From Sphagnum compactum (taxonomy: Eukaryota; Bryophyta; Sphagnopsida; Sphagnales), in assembly GCA_965153455.1 (NCBI GenBank), contig OZ234497.1, positions 2,666,001 through 2,730,000 on the forward strand: a stretch of DNA of 64,000 bases. The letters are read 5' to 3'. The notes beneath the pieces were generated by a model. That model saw only the letters and a list, made by a program, of their open reading frames with translations, made no database searches and was not told where the DNA came from. The first letter of the stretch is position 1, and the number at the start of each line of letters is the position of its first letter. This document shows, piece after piece, positions 12,114 to 22,401 of this stretch. Made by a program: the position numbers and the translations under genes.

Positions 12114-13253
12114 TCAGCTTGAATGTTCTTTCAGCACCAAAGTTTGATCCTCAACTCCAGTGTTTTCCTTGGGTGCACTTATCGGAGGATCCATATCTTT
12201 TGATGATGAGCTTTGAGAGCCTGTGAGACGAGCCAGTAGCACAAAAGATGTCCCACCAAGCACATTGTTGAGGCCGCGAAGAACAAACACAGCTGATTTG
12301 AATGCTGCAGGATTCAGCCAGCCTGCTAAGGAGAATTCAAGGCCATTGAGCGTCTGGTATCTCAAATTGCTGCTCAACCCCATGTGAAGAGCCCAAGTGG
12401 CAGCATTCAAGACTGTGGGGGGTGACTGATTTTGGGGCACAAAATTGGGATCTACTTTCTTCCTCAAGTACAGCAACACATCGGAGAGTGCTGTCCCCAC
12501 AAGACCTGCAGCAAACCCAACAACTGCAAACTGCACACCCTTGTAAACAAAAGTGCCAGCTCTGTCAAAGAAGGAGAATCTCCCTGGCTCAAACATGTGC
12601 CCAGCAGGACAGCTAGCAAAGATTCCTGGAAGATGGGCAGCAACTGAAGATCCTGCCACTGTTGTTGGGGCCAGCATATACATGAGAGTAAAGTTCAAGA
12701 TGGACCCAACAACTATAGTGGAGAAAACAAAGTCCAGCTCATTGAGACCAAAATTGGGTCTTGAGGCCATGTCCCCCAACACACAAGCTCCCACTCCTAT
12801 CACCTCCTCCATCAACACCTTGAAAGCAAACTGTGGATCTGCTTTCACCCTTGCTTGCCAACCTCTCCAAAAAGCACCCAATAAACCTGATCCAGCCTCC
12901 TGAGATGATGCGCCGCCACCACCGCTTTCATTCTCTGATCTTCCCCAAGAATTGTCCCCAGACCCACCACCACCACCACCACCACCACTTCCAGCTCCTC
13001 CTTTGGTACCTGCCCCATTACCATCACCTTCCAGCACTAGGCCTGCTGCCTCATAACCTGCTGCTGTCTCAGAAGCTGAAGCTTGCAAGCTTGCAACATG
13101 AAGTAGTCTTGAAGAAGAGGTACAGGGCTTGGGTTGTGCACTAGAAGACTTCAAAGAAGGCCTCAAAGACAGTGATACTACTTGGCACTTGGTGCTGGGT
13201 TCTAATTGTGCCCTGGGTGGGAGAAAAACTGCCATAGACAATGCCGTTTGCAT
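12114..13253 (-). CDS. RETICULATA-related plastid membrane protein (DUF3411, RER3/RER4 type)
   Basis: One exon encodes 379 residues from the first in-frame ATG at 13253. The open frame extends further upstream but has no ATG. The first 60 or so residues are rich in Ser, Leu and basic residues with few acids, as expected for a chloroplast transit peptide. A Gly/Ser-rich linker with an eight-Gly run (about 84-120) follows. The core (about 128-347) has hallmark blocks of the family: GDMASRPNFGLNELDF, GSILNFTLMYMLAP, FSFFDRAGTFVYKG, NAATWALHMGLSSNLRYQTL and RGLNNVLGGTSFVLLARLTG. Two or more hydrophobic segments (about 174-195 and 236-263) suggest an envelope membrane protein. In Arabidopsis, family members affect leaf mesophyll development and plastid metabolism, but the molecular activity is unknown. 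The poly-Gly run is encoded by a CCA/CCN-like triplet tract at 12966-12990 and may vary in length. Confidence 0.92.
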   Translation of the reverse strand: MQTALSMAVFLPPRAQLEPSTKCQVVSLSLRPSLKSSSAQPKPCTSSSRLLHVASLQASASETAAGYEAAGLVLEGDGNGAGTKGGAGSGGGGGGGGSGDNSWGRSENESGGGGASSQEAGSGLLGAFWRGWQARVKADPQFAFKVLMEEVIGVGACVLGDMASRPNFGLNELDFVFSTIVVGSILNFTLMYMLAPTTVAGSSVAAHLPGIFASCPAGHMFEPGRFSFFDRAGTFVYKGVQFAVVGFAAGLVGTALSDVLLYLRKKVDPNFVPQNQSPPTVLNAATWALHMGLSSNLRYQTLNGLEFSLAGWLNPAAFKSAVFVLRGLNNVLGGTSFVLLARLTGSQSSSSKDMDPPISAPKENTGVEDQTLVLKEHSS

Positions 13254-14020
13254 TATTGCAGATTGGTTTAACAATGTTGCAATGCCTCCTCCTCCACCAC
13301 CACCCCTGCAGAAACTCAAAGCAAGCAAGGCGTTCAAGGACAAACAAACCACCTGGCGGAAACCTCAAGAAAAACTTTTCCTTCCCCAAAACCCCCCAAA
13401 CCCTAGATGATGGACAGCACCCCCAAGATTTTTAGTCAGTGGACAACTCATTCCTTTGAACAACAAGTGTCAGCTTCTTCCACATTGACAAAACAAATAG
13501 GTAATTAGTTTTTTTCAAAAGCTTATTTCATTTTTATCTTTCCAAATTATTAAAATTTCATGATTTACAATTGTATGCTATATAGTATTGTCATAAGAGT
13601 AGTGAAATTATTCAGATCATAGCCTTTAATAATTATGAAGTTTTTCCACAACTCAACTTCATATTTTCACAAAGATTAAAGTTCATCTCAAAACTTTAAA
13701 GGATTATTTTATGATGAAATTGACCCTAGGAGAATGGTACTTAACCCCAGACAATTTATGTCTTTTGTTGGGCCCTGCCCCCACAGGGACCGGGACTATC
13801 GCATTGGATCCAACTTTTGGAAGTTTTACCTTATTAGAACCACTTTCACATTAGGTGAACCGGTTTCTTTGGTGAAAGTGTTTAGACTGTTTACGTTGGA
13901 ACGCATTGTTTTGGTGTTCAGAGTGTGGACAGAGTAGGTAGATGCACAACGTCTTATCTATTGGCAGGGCCAGCGTGTCTGTGATGCCTTGTTGAACCCT
14001 GCCCTTGTAGGGGCAGGGAC
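13254..14020. other. 5' flank of the RETICULATA-related gene and spacer to the hAT element
   Basis: 13254-13440 is probable 5' leader, C-rich on the given strand. 13500-13740 is AT-rich without features. At 13770-13795 and 13991-14020 there are two GC-rich segments of similar wording. The second contains a small palindrome (CCTGCCC, 6-base loop, GGGCAGG) that abuts the left end of the hAT element. Confidence 0.5.
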
Positions 14021-14394
14021 CAGTGTTGGGCGGGTATCACAAACACCCCTGGGCATCACCTGGGCATCCCATTCTGATCCCCTCAGGATATCACTTTGAT
14101 AGAACTGGATTAAGAAAATAAAAAATAAAACTTGAGAACTGGGTAAGGTCAAACCCTTTTACCAGGTCCAGGTCTCAGGGTTCAGTTGTGTGAAAACTTA
14201 GGGTTAGGTTGGAATCATCGCATTGCAACGGCTCCTTCTCGCAAACCCTAAAAATTTGCATAAAAGGGTGTTGTCTCTTGATTCCCTTCCTATGGTTGGT
14301 TTTTTTTCTTATAGCATTGTTGTTTTGTTAATATTTTTAGTTATTACTATTGGTTTTGTTTTTATTTTTTGGTTTTTGCTTTCGTTGCCTTACC

Positions 14395-14540
14395 ATTCTC
14401 GTGCCTCACCTTACTTGCTTTCACACCTTGCTATTGTCACGCCTTGTCTGTTTTCGCGCCTTGTTGCTCAAATGCTTTGTTTTCGCACCTTGTTATTTCG
14501 TGCTTGTTACATTGTTCTCGCACCTTGCTCTCGCGCTTTA
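14395..14540. repeat. Short degenerate repeat of a CRCRCCTTGYT motif
   Basis: The motif CACACCTTGCT / CACGCCTTGTC / CGCGCCTTGTT / CGCACCTTGTT / CGCACCTTGCT recurs five times at irregular 20-60 bp spacing, in the left part of the hAT element and ahead of the nested LINE. It may be a subterminal array. The function is unknown. Confidence 0.55.
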
Positions 14541-14769
14541 TTATAACGTGGCCCCAAACTCCTCAAAAAACCCAAAGGTGGATCCCAAAGCGAAACAACG
14601 AAAAAATAATAAAGTCGGGGCACACTCCTTAACTTGTAACACTTCGAGGGTAGAAGGGCATGCTAGAGCTTCGAGATGAGACTAAAACGAACTCACAAGC
14701 GAAAGTTCAAGATGAGGTCAACCTACACAACTAAGAAAAGAAGGCGGTTCATGTAAGTTAGGGAATCAC

Positions 14770-17700
14770 ACAAGACGTGACAACGTTGGCCTTCCCCCAT
14801 CGTGTGGGACGACAATGCGGGGCTTGCTACCCAGCCAATGAGGGGTCAATGGTCAGCTACAGAACCATTTGACCACGATTCGTCATGCACGGTCTTCTCA
14901 GCCTGTCCAGCTTTGAAGCGTCATGTTAGATTGGCTACGTACAACCTTCGAACGTGTGTGGTGGGCGTGGAGGGGCGGCTAGAGCTGGCGATGTTGGCGG
15001 GGCAATTGTCAAATTTGGGCATCGGGCTCTATGGGCTGCAGGAGCTACGCTGGCCGAGCAAAGGCGGGTGCGATATCCCTATGGAGGGGGGCGACTAGTC
15101 CGTGCTTTGGTCGAGCAGGGACGTGGGGCATCAGCAAGGGGTGGCCTCCTAATCTCACCTAAATGGAAGTAGGCCATGTTTTCCTTCTGCCAATTTGGCC
15201 CTCCCTTGCTTTTAGCTCATTTCAAGGCAATTGTTGGCGAGCATGTGACGGTGGTGGTGGCCTCTGCGCCCACGGATGTGTCTGACGCTTTCGTCAAGGA
15301 TGCCTTTCATTTGTTCCTATTTGGCTGCTTGAAGACCGTGCCCCCTGCTGACAAGGTGGTGGTGTTGGGTGACTTCAACGCTAAACTTGGCCGCGGCTGG
15401 GAGTCTTCTGCTAGCGTGGTGGGCCGGCATCACCTCCACCATGGCAAGGCGCCCTTTGACAGTGGGGAGTGCCTCTTAGATCTAGCGGCATCTTTTGGGC
15501 TCCGCATGGCCAACACCTTCTTTCCACACCGGCCTAGCCACCTAGGCACCTAGTTCCATCCTCCCACCCAACGTTAATACATCAAGGACTACATTATGTG
15601 CTCCCGTAGCCTCATGTGTGGGGTGTCAGACTACAAGGTCTTTACTAGTGTCTGCCATGGCAATAACGACCACAAGCTGCTGGCCGTCGCCTTGCAGCTA
15701 CATCTGCAAGTCCCTCCACGGGCAGCGATTTCTGCTGGGGTGTGGGATGCAACTGCCCTACAGGACAGGCTGCAGGCAACAACGGACTTTTGCCGTCTCT
15801 TGCGCAATCGATTTGCTTTACTGTCTCCTGACTTCTTCAACCCTGAGGTGGAGTGGTCTGCCCTGGAGCGTGAGATCTCTGAGGCTGCGGGGCAGGTGAT
15901 AAGGAAGGCCAAGCCTGCTCACCGCCACAAGCTTGGTCTCATGCAGGCAACGTTGTCCCTGGATGTTAATAAGCACCGAGCTTATCGTGCTTTGCTAGGC
16001 CGCCCTTAGTTTGTTGAACTATGTTCGGGTTACAAAGAGGCTAATGGGAGGGTGAAAGGGCAGTTGCTGCTGATGTGGACGCTTTTGCGCAGAAGCAAGC
16101 TAAAGTTGCTAACCCATCTGCAGTAGCCTAGTCACCCAAGAAGTGGGCTCAGCAGGTCAGGTCCATAGCTGGTGTGGCGTTGGCCAGGTGCCCCACAGTG
16201 CATCCTGGACCGCTCTGGTGTGCCCCTTCACAGCTCACAAGCTATGTTGTAACGCTCTGGGGAACATTTCGCCGGGGTTTTGGGGGGTGGGTGGGACATC
16301 TCCCCGTCAGCTTGGGATCTCCTAGACACCCTGGTTTGTGAGGTTGAGTCTTCCCTAGCTGCTGAAGGTGAGGTTTGTGACGAGCCCTCTTTGCAGGAGG
16401 TGGCTGAATGCATTACTGCGTTGCGCAATGCAGCAGCTCCTAGGGCAGATGGTATCATCGCCCCGCTGTTAAAGGTCGGGTTAAAACCTGCATCTTGGCT
16501 CCACATGGTCATCTTGGCTGTTTGGCGTTGTGGCAGGGCCCCTAAGGCGTGGAAGAGCGCTTTGGTAGTCCCATTGTACAAGTGTAAGGGCTCGCACCAG
16601 TGCACGAACAACTACCGGGGAATCAGTCTGCTGAGTATCCCAGGCAAGGTTTATGCGCTATTGCTGATGCACCACTTGGGGCAGTGTGTGGGCAGCCAGT
16701 TGCATGAAACTTAGTGTGGTTTTCGTGGTGGCAGGGGTACAATCGATGCAATGTTTGTCCTGGGCCAGCTTTTAGGGTGGGCCCAGGCCAGCACCAACTT
16801 GCCCGCCTCATCAGCCTCTTGGAGGACCTACACTTGGGGACGTAGGTCGTTGTGCAGCTTAGTGGTCATTTGGGGCGCAACTTTCCCATCATTAGTGGTG
16901 TGTGGCAAGGTTATGTGGCTACCCCTTTGCTTTTTAATGTGTTAACTTTTTAATGTGGACTTCATCGTTAAAAAAGCCCTTAAGGCGTTGCCAGACTGTG
17001 GGGTGGAGGTTGAATTCAGGTCTGGAGGGGAGCTGGTGTACACCCTGGCTCGAGGCCCTTGTCTCTTGCCACCATTGTTGTGCTATTGTATGCAGACGAC
17101 ATGGTTATGTTCAACATGGATGTTGAGAAGCTAGTGGAGATGTTGGAGGTGGTTGATTTCTGGGCGTCTGAGATGTTGAAGGTGGTTGATTTCTGGGTGT
17201 CTAAAATGGCCATGCGCATCAATGCTGCCAAGACCAAGATCATGTCAATGGGCAGGGGTGCTCCCCAACTGCCTGCTAACACCGCCATCCGTAATGGCTC
17301 TGTGCAGTTCGTGGAGTCTTTCAAATATTTGGGAAGCATTATCAACTCCCAGGCCAGCTTGCAGGAGGAGGTTGATGCTCGTAGTGTGCGTGGGCTGGGT
17401 GCTTTTGCGCAGTTCTCCCATGTGTGGGGGAATCACAACCTCTTAGTGCAGACCAAGGTGAAGGTTTTTAGCTCTTTTATCGTTCCACACTTCATCTATA
17501 ATAGTGAGACGTGGCCTTTGACGCAAGCACAAAAAGACAGGCTAGAGACCGCATACAGCAAAGCCTGAGGCGGATTTTGGGGGTCGACCTCGCTAACCGC
17601 CACAACCTTGAACATCTGAGTGGCAGGTGCTAGGTACCCTCTCTAAGGTGGCTTTTGGCCTAGAGAAAGGTATCATGGCTAGGGCACATGGCTAGGATGC

Positions 17701-18090
17701 CTGAAGAGAGGTACCCACGTCAGGTGTTGTTCTCACGTCTACGTGGTGCTAAGCACTCCAAGAGCCGCCTTGCCGAGTCCTTTGTCTCCATAGTGTGCAA
17801 GGACCTTCAGGCAGCTGGCATACCATCCACACAAGGGGGTTGGTATGAACGCACTCAGGACTAGCCTCAGTGGCGGGCTAGCATCAGGGAGCTACCCACC
17901 TAGAAGGGCACCTCGATGCCCACTCGGTGGCAACCTCTAAGGTCTTGTCAGTTGCAGGTTCGAGCATAAGCTGCTTTTGTTGTCCATTTGGTCTGGTGAT
18001 CATGTGGCACCATCTAGCTGACACTCTTGACAGGCATTACATGCATGGAAAGGGCTAGGCTAGTAAAGGGCAATGATGATGATGAATGTA
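14770..18090 (+). mobile_element. Decayed LINE (non-LTR retrotransposon) with endonuclease and reverse transcriptase remains
   Basis: The block is clearly more GC-rich than its surroundings. Read across frames it gives an APE-type endonuclease start (RLATYNLRTC at about 14925; GLYGLQELRW) and VVLGDFNAKLG (about 15359). The reverse transcriptase follows: APRADGI and NNYRGISLLSIPGK (16280-16714), CGFRGGRGTID in another frame, YADDMVMF (about 17090), and the downstream FKYLGS and YNSETWPLT blocks (17059-17568). The family looks like the RTE/CFDP2-like branch. Several stops and frame changes make it non-functional. The 3' end is probably the ATG-type triplet run near 18075-18090, a tail style used by some LINEs. 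It lies inside the hAT element. Confidence 0.85.
17137..17202 (+). repeat. 33-bp in-frame duplication inside the LINE reverse transcriptase
   Basis: Two adjacent 33-bp units at 17137-17169 and 17170-17202 encode EMLEVVDFWAS and EMLKVVDFWVS, directly after the catalytic YADD region. The frame is kept. Other LINE reverse transcriptases normally have one such unit, so this is likely a slippage duplication, which later diverged. Confidence 0.85.
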
Positions 18091-18689
18091 AGTTGAATGG
18101 AAATGGTGCGACAAACTTAGTAAGAACAACGTCAAACACAACCTTTACACAGCCCGCAACCTTTAGGAGGAAGCACCACTCCCCTCCCTATAATATTCTT
18201 TGTGCCTCTCCACAGGGACTACATCCAAATGTCACTTTTCCCCAGGACCCCCCAGTGGGAGTCCCAAAATTGGGATTCTTGCCGTCCCAAAACTTTGGAT
18301 GTTCATATCTTTCTCAAATCAAGTTTATTTTGAGAATGCGAAGGCAATCTTATAGTCCTCAAAAAGATCTTTCTAACACTATATAGCACACCCCGATTGG
18401 ACTTCATCTGACCCCTTCTTTCAAGGGATTTGTGATCGAGAGTCAAATTTTAAACCTTAAACTCCATTGTTTATAAATGTCATTTCTAAACCTTTAAACC
18501 CATTTACTTGTAAATGCATTTTTTTATATATATTTTTTCTTTTTTTGATTAAAATTTTTACTAGATGTTCTGCATAGTTTATTGAAGAATAGTTATTTTT
18601 TGCATTATCTTTGGACATAGTCTTGTGAAAACTGCCAATGGAACAATCTTTTGCAAATGGGAATGTGATAAGTGGGAATAATGAAATAA

Positions 18690-19930
18690 TTGAAATATGT
18701 ATGAAGGAGCTTATGATGTGTTCGCATTGGTGATAAATCTTTTAAGCGATGATTAGCAGCCCAAATATGTGACTATTGGTTTATTTGAAACAACAGAAAC
18801 AATGAAGGATCTAATCTCAATGCAATGATTAGTGTGTTGAAGTTTATTGTAAATTATGAGTTTCTTGGGATAAAAAAGAGCTTTTAAGGTATTCATTTTG
18901 GACATGCATTTTCAAAAGCATGTTAATATGGCATTGCAAAGGAAAAAATCTACAGAAATCTAAAATATGTTTCTATCAAGTCTCCCCAAGCAAATTTGCA
19001 AAAATGCATCACTTGGCCTAAGAAGTTTAAGAAGGGCAGACAGGAATGGAATAAAGTTTGTTTTGAAACTAAAATTCAACCCAAAAAATTAAATATTCTA
19101 ATGAAAACAAGGTAGTTTTTTTTAACTCATTATTTCAACTTTTTAGAGTTTTTGTGGTTAAAAATTTTACAAGATAATTAATCAAGTTGTTATTGTTTCT
19201 TTCCAGGTTTGCTAGTAAAATCATTATGTTTCAAGAAGCTTTACAATTTCAACTTACCATTGTGCTATGTTACAGTAAAACAAACTATTGTGAGAGTCAT
19301 TGGTCAAGCGCCTCCACCTTTTACGCGGCAGAATTCTCAAACTATTATTGATTGTCTTTCCCCAATTTTTAATGCATGTGTTCTTAATCAATCACATGGA
19401 CATTGGTTTTTTCGTGATGTTTTACACTCTGCCATTTCCATGAGTTTTAAACTTAAGGAAGAAAATCAAGTTCTACTTTCATTTGAAAGCCTAATGGATG
19501 TTGATTCAATTATTAATGATGAGTTATCTTTGCTGGCTTCTAACATTAAAAAAGAGGTTATCAATGTGTTTGATTTTTTCCTCTCATTCTGAAAGGTTTA
19601 TGATAAGAGAAAAGCCCATAATATGATTTATTTGATGTTAAACCCTTCGTATAATATCTTCATTTGTTGGAAAGGATCAAGGTGTTACTCTTGTTGCATA
19701 ATATGATAGAAAATCTTTATATCTTATGTCGGTCAAATGTCATGAGCATTTGCATCCTTTGGTGAGATCAGAGACAAATTTTGCTGACCAAAATATTTTT
19801 TATCAAGATTGTAGTTTGGATATGTTTGAGCAAACTGCAAGCACAAATGAACCAATAAAAGAACTTTGTGAGGCAATTTTCTATCCTCTACTCTTGGTTC
19901 TATGAGGTGATTATACTTGGAGGTACATAT
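18690..19930 (+). pseudogene. Decayed hAT transposase
   Basis: Reading through stops and frame changes, the segment follows a plant hAT transposase of the zf-BED / RNase-H-like family. In order: PKYVTIGLFETTETM (about 18750), DEGSNLN-like EGSNLNAMISVLK (about 18795-18845), KYVSIKSP and LQKCITWPKKFKKGRQEWNK (about 18965-19060), FASKIIMFQEALQF (about 19210), an open 128-codon stretch at 19209-19592 in a changed frame, then YDKRKAHNMIYLML and NEPIKELCEAIF (about 19600-19880). At least half a dozen stops or shifts are visible, so it is dead. It sits within the 14021-22109 element and identifies the superfamily. The C-terminal dimerisation part was not found. Confidence 0.8.
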
Positions 19931-20567
19931 ACTACTAGTTAAGGAAAAATGTAAAGTGTATCTCTAGATATTAAGTTGCGTTTATAGTTGAAAACAAATA
20001 GTTTGCCTCCTATGCATCATTTATGATTTGGAATTAATAGATATATTTTCTAAATTCAAACATTGCAAATCTTAGAATTTATGTTAAACTGTCACCCACC
20101 TAAACCAACTTTCAAGGATTTAACATTATGTTCAACTTGACAGCAGACTTCTAATCATTTACAACATTGTTACCATCCCATAATTTATTCAAATCTAGCT
20201 TGCATTAGTTCATTAGAAAGCTAACTACAAGGCGCACCTGCTTACTAAATCTCAAGCTCTGCACTTAAATAAATAAAAAATTATGTTCCAAAACCCGAAA
20301 GGTCTTGTGAAATTTTTCTAAGATTTCAAGTTCCCAAAACTACCCCTACTCACTTCCATTCTTTCAAAGGCACTACTATCATCCAATCTGTTCTCCCTCT
20401 TCCCACCATCTACTAAGATTAATCATTCTTCTACTCCCAAGGAAAGTCTTAGGAACAAGTTTTCCAAGATTCAAATCAAAAATTATGTCCAAAAAAAAGA
20501 GCCCAAATGATTCAAATTCGCACTTTTAAAAATAACGAAAAGGAAGGAGGTGAAGGAAGGCCCCAAC

Positions 20568-20652
20568 TTGGTGGCCAATGGCAAGTCCCAATGTTTGGTG
20601 GCCAATGGAAGGTTCCCATGTTTGGTGGCCAATGGAAGGTTCCCATGTCCCC
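20568..20652. repeat. Tandem repeat, about 29-bp unit, 3 copies
   Basis: The core GTTTGGTGGCCAATGGAAGG, followed by TTCCCAT, is repeated three times in a row, the first copy being partly altered. It lies in the right half of the hAT element, downstream of the dead transposase. Local slippage explains it. There is no sign of coding use. Confidence 0.85.
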
Positions 20653-22401
20653 CCCAACAAATTTGACTTAAACCTTTTTTTTTTTCCATTGGTCTTAAGG
20701 TTTTACTTACCATGGTTCTGGACCGTTACTTTACGCCTTTTTTTTCTTTTTCCTTAACTTATAAATTACAACCATGCATCTCAATGTACTAAGTCTTCTA
20801 CACATTCATCGTCAAATTGATTGAAGATTGAAAGTTTTTTTCCTTTTTTTGAATTCATGGCGTCACACATGATCATGTATTATGGGGCTCAAACCACACA
20901 ATTGAATGAAGAACTGCCTCGGGAATCATCCCTAGATTTGACATTGATTTCATTGACATTCCTTCAATTGCTTCACAAATTTCAAACATCTTCGCTTACA
21001 TGACTACCCACTAAATACCAGAACAAAACCAATGTTTTGTCGAACATTACGAATTTTGGCGTCTACTTGTAACCCCAAACCTCTAAAGATTTCTCACCCC
21101 TAATCATGTAACTAAGGTTATAAGCTATGAGTACCAACTTTTGTTGAAGAAAATAATTAACCTTACACCTCATTCATCTAATATCAAATTTCGCAAAAAA
21201 AACCCCCAATGCAACCATGTGCACTTATCATTCCTTATTCTAACATGAAGTTGCTAAAAACCCTTAATAGTCTTACCACACCTGAATATCCTTGATGGAA
21301 TTTTAAAAAATTGAGACTACCGCACATGGCTATGTCGGTATGGTTCACAAACTTGTCAAGGAGTTTCTAATTTTCAAAAGGTACCAATTGGATGTTAAGA
21401 ATATCAAATGTCCTCTTCAATGGTGGTAGAAACATGAAGCAATGTTTCCTATAGTTGAATTTTTAGCTCCTTAGATCTTAAGGTTTATTAGATCCCAAAA
21501 TAAAAAACAGAAAGGATTTTTTCTTTGGTTAGAATTTTTATTAATTTTAGGAGATGTCATTTGCAAACAGAAAATTTTAAAAAGTTGATTTTCTTGAACA
21601 AAAATTGGTCTAATGATCTTAAAATAGGATGTAAATCTCCATCTAGTTTATTAAAATTCCTTGAAAGGGATATGGATTTAGAAGAGGAATTATAAAGGTT
21701 TGTAGGGGAATTTGAAAAGGATGAAGTTGTTGAAATGTAATAAATTTTTAATAAATAAATTGATGGTTATTTTAGAATTTTTTTATAACATTGTTTATGA
21801 TGTTTTCATTGTTAAAAGAAAAATCAAACCAATAATTTTTTTAATTTTAATTTCTAAAAATTATTTTTGAATTTAAAAAAATGTAATATCCGATTTGTGA
21901 GCACCGGTAAAGGAAAACTGATTATTCTCAGATTTCTAAAAACTAGCATTATGAAAAAATGTTTAGATTGTTTTTTTAAAAATGTTGATACCCTTATCCG
22001 ATGTAAAAAATTTAATTTTTTTTGAGGAAAATCGTAATCGGCGGGTACCATACCTTGTGAAAACTGGACCCGGTGGGTATCATAAAAGTATGATACCCGC
22101 CCAACATTAGTAGGGACTAGTGACAAGTGTGCAATTATTTGATTTTTTAAAAGTAACTAGCAGTTCTGGTTTTTTTAAATTGTCATAATCAAAGAACAAT
22201 TTGTTTCAGTTTTTTAAAAACAAATCAGAATAAAAGAATTACTAGTTTTGGCTATTTTGGAAACAAAAAACCAATTGTTTTCATGAAAGAACTAGAGTTC
22301 ATAAAGGTGACTTTTGAAATTGTGAAAACAATTGAAAACCACAATTATATACCAAACTTGATTGATTGGATTTATCACCCATCAAATAAGTGGGAATATA
22401 T

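Larger units (their letters stand above)
14021..22109. mobile_element. hAT-superfamily DNA transposon, 8.1 kb, with nested LINE
   Basis: The left end reads CAGTGTTGGGCGGGTATCA and the right end, read inward, is TAATGTTGGGCGGGTATCA, a 19-bp terminal inverted repeat with two differences. Eight bases flanking each side are GCAGGGAC (14013-14020) and GTAGGGAC (22110-22117), seven of eight identical. This is the target-duplication size expected for hAT elements. A decayed hAT transposase lies inside at 18.69-19.93 kb, which supports the class. A LINE occupies about 14.77-18.09 kb and explains the unusual length. Subterminal GTATCA motifs and a hairpin near the right end are shared with the element at 22402-23797. 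Ends, flanks and transposase are seen in the sequence. That all belong to one insertion is my inference. Confidence 0.75.
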
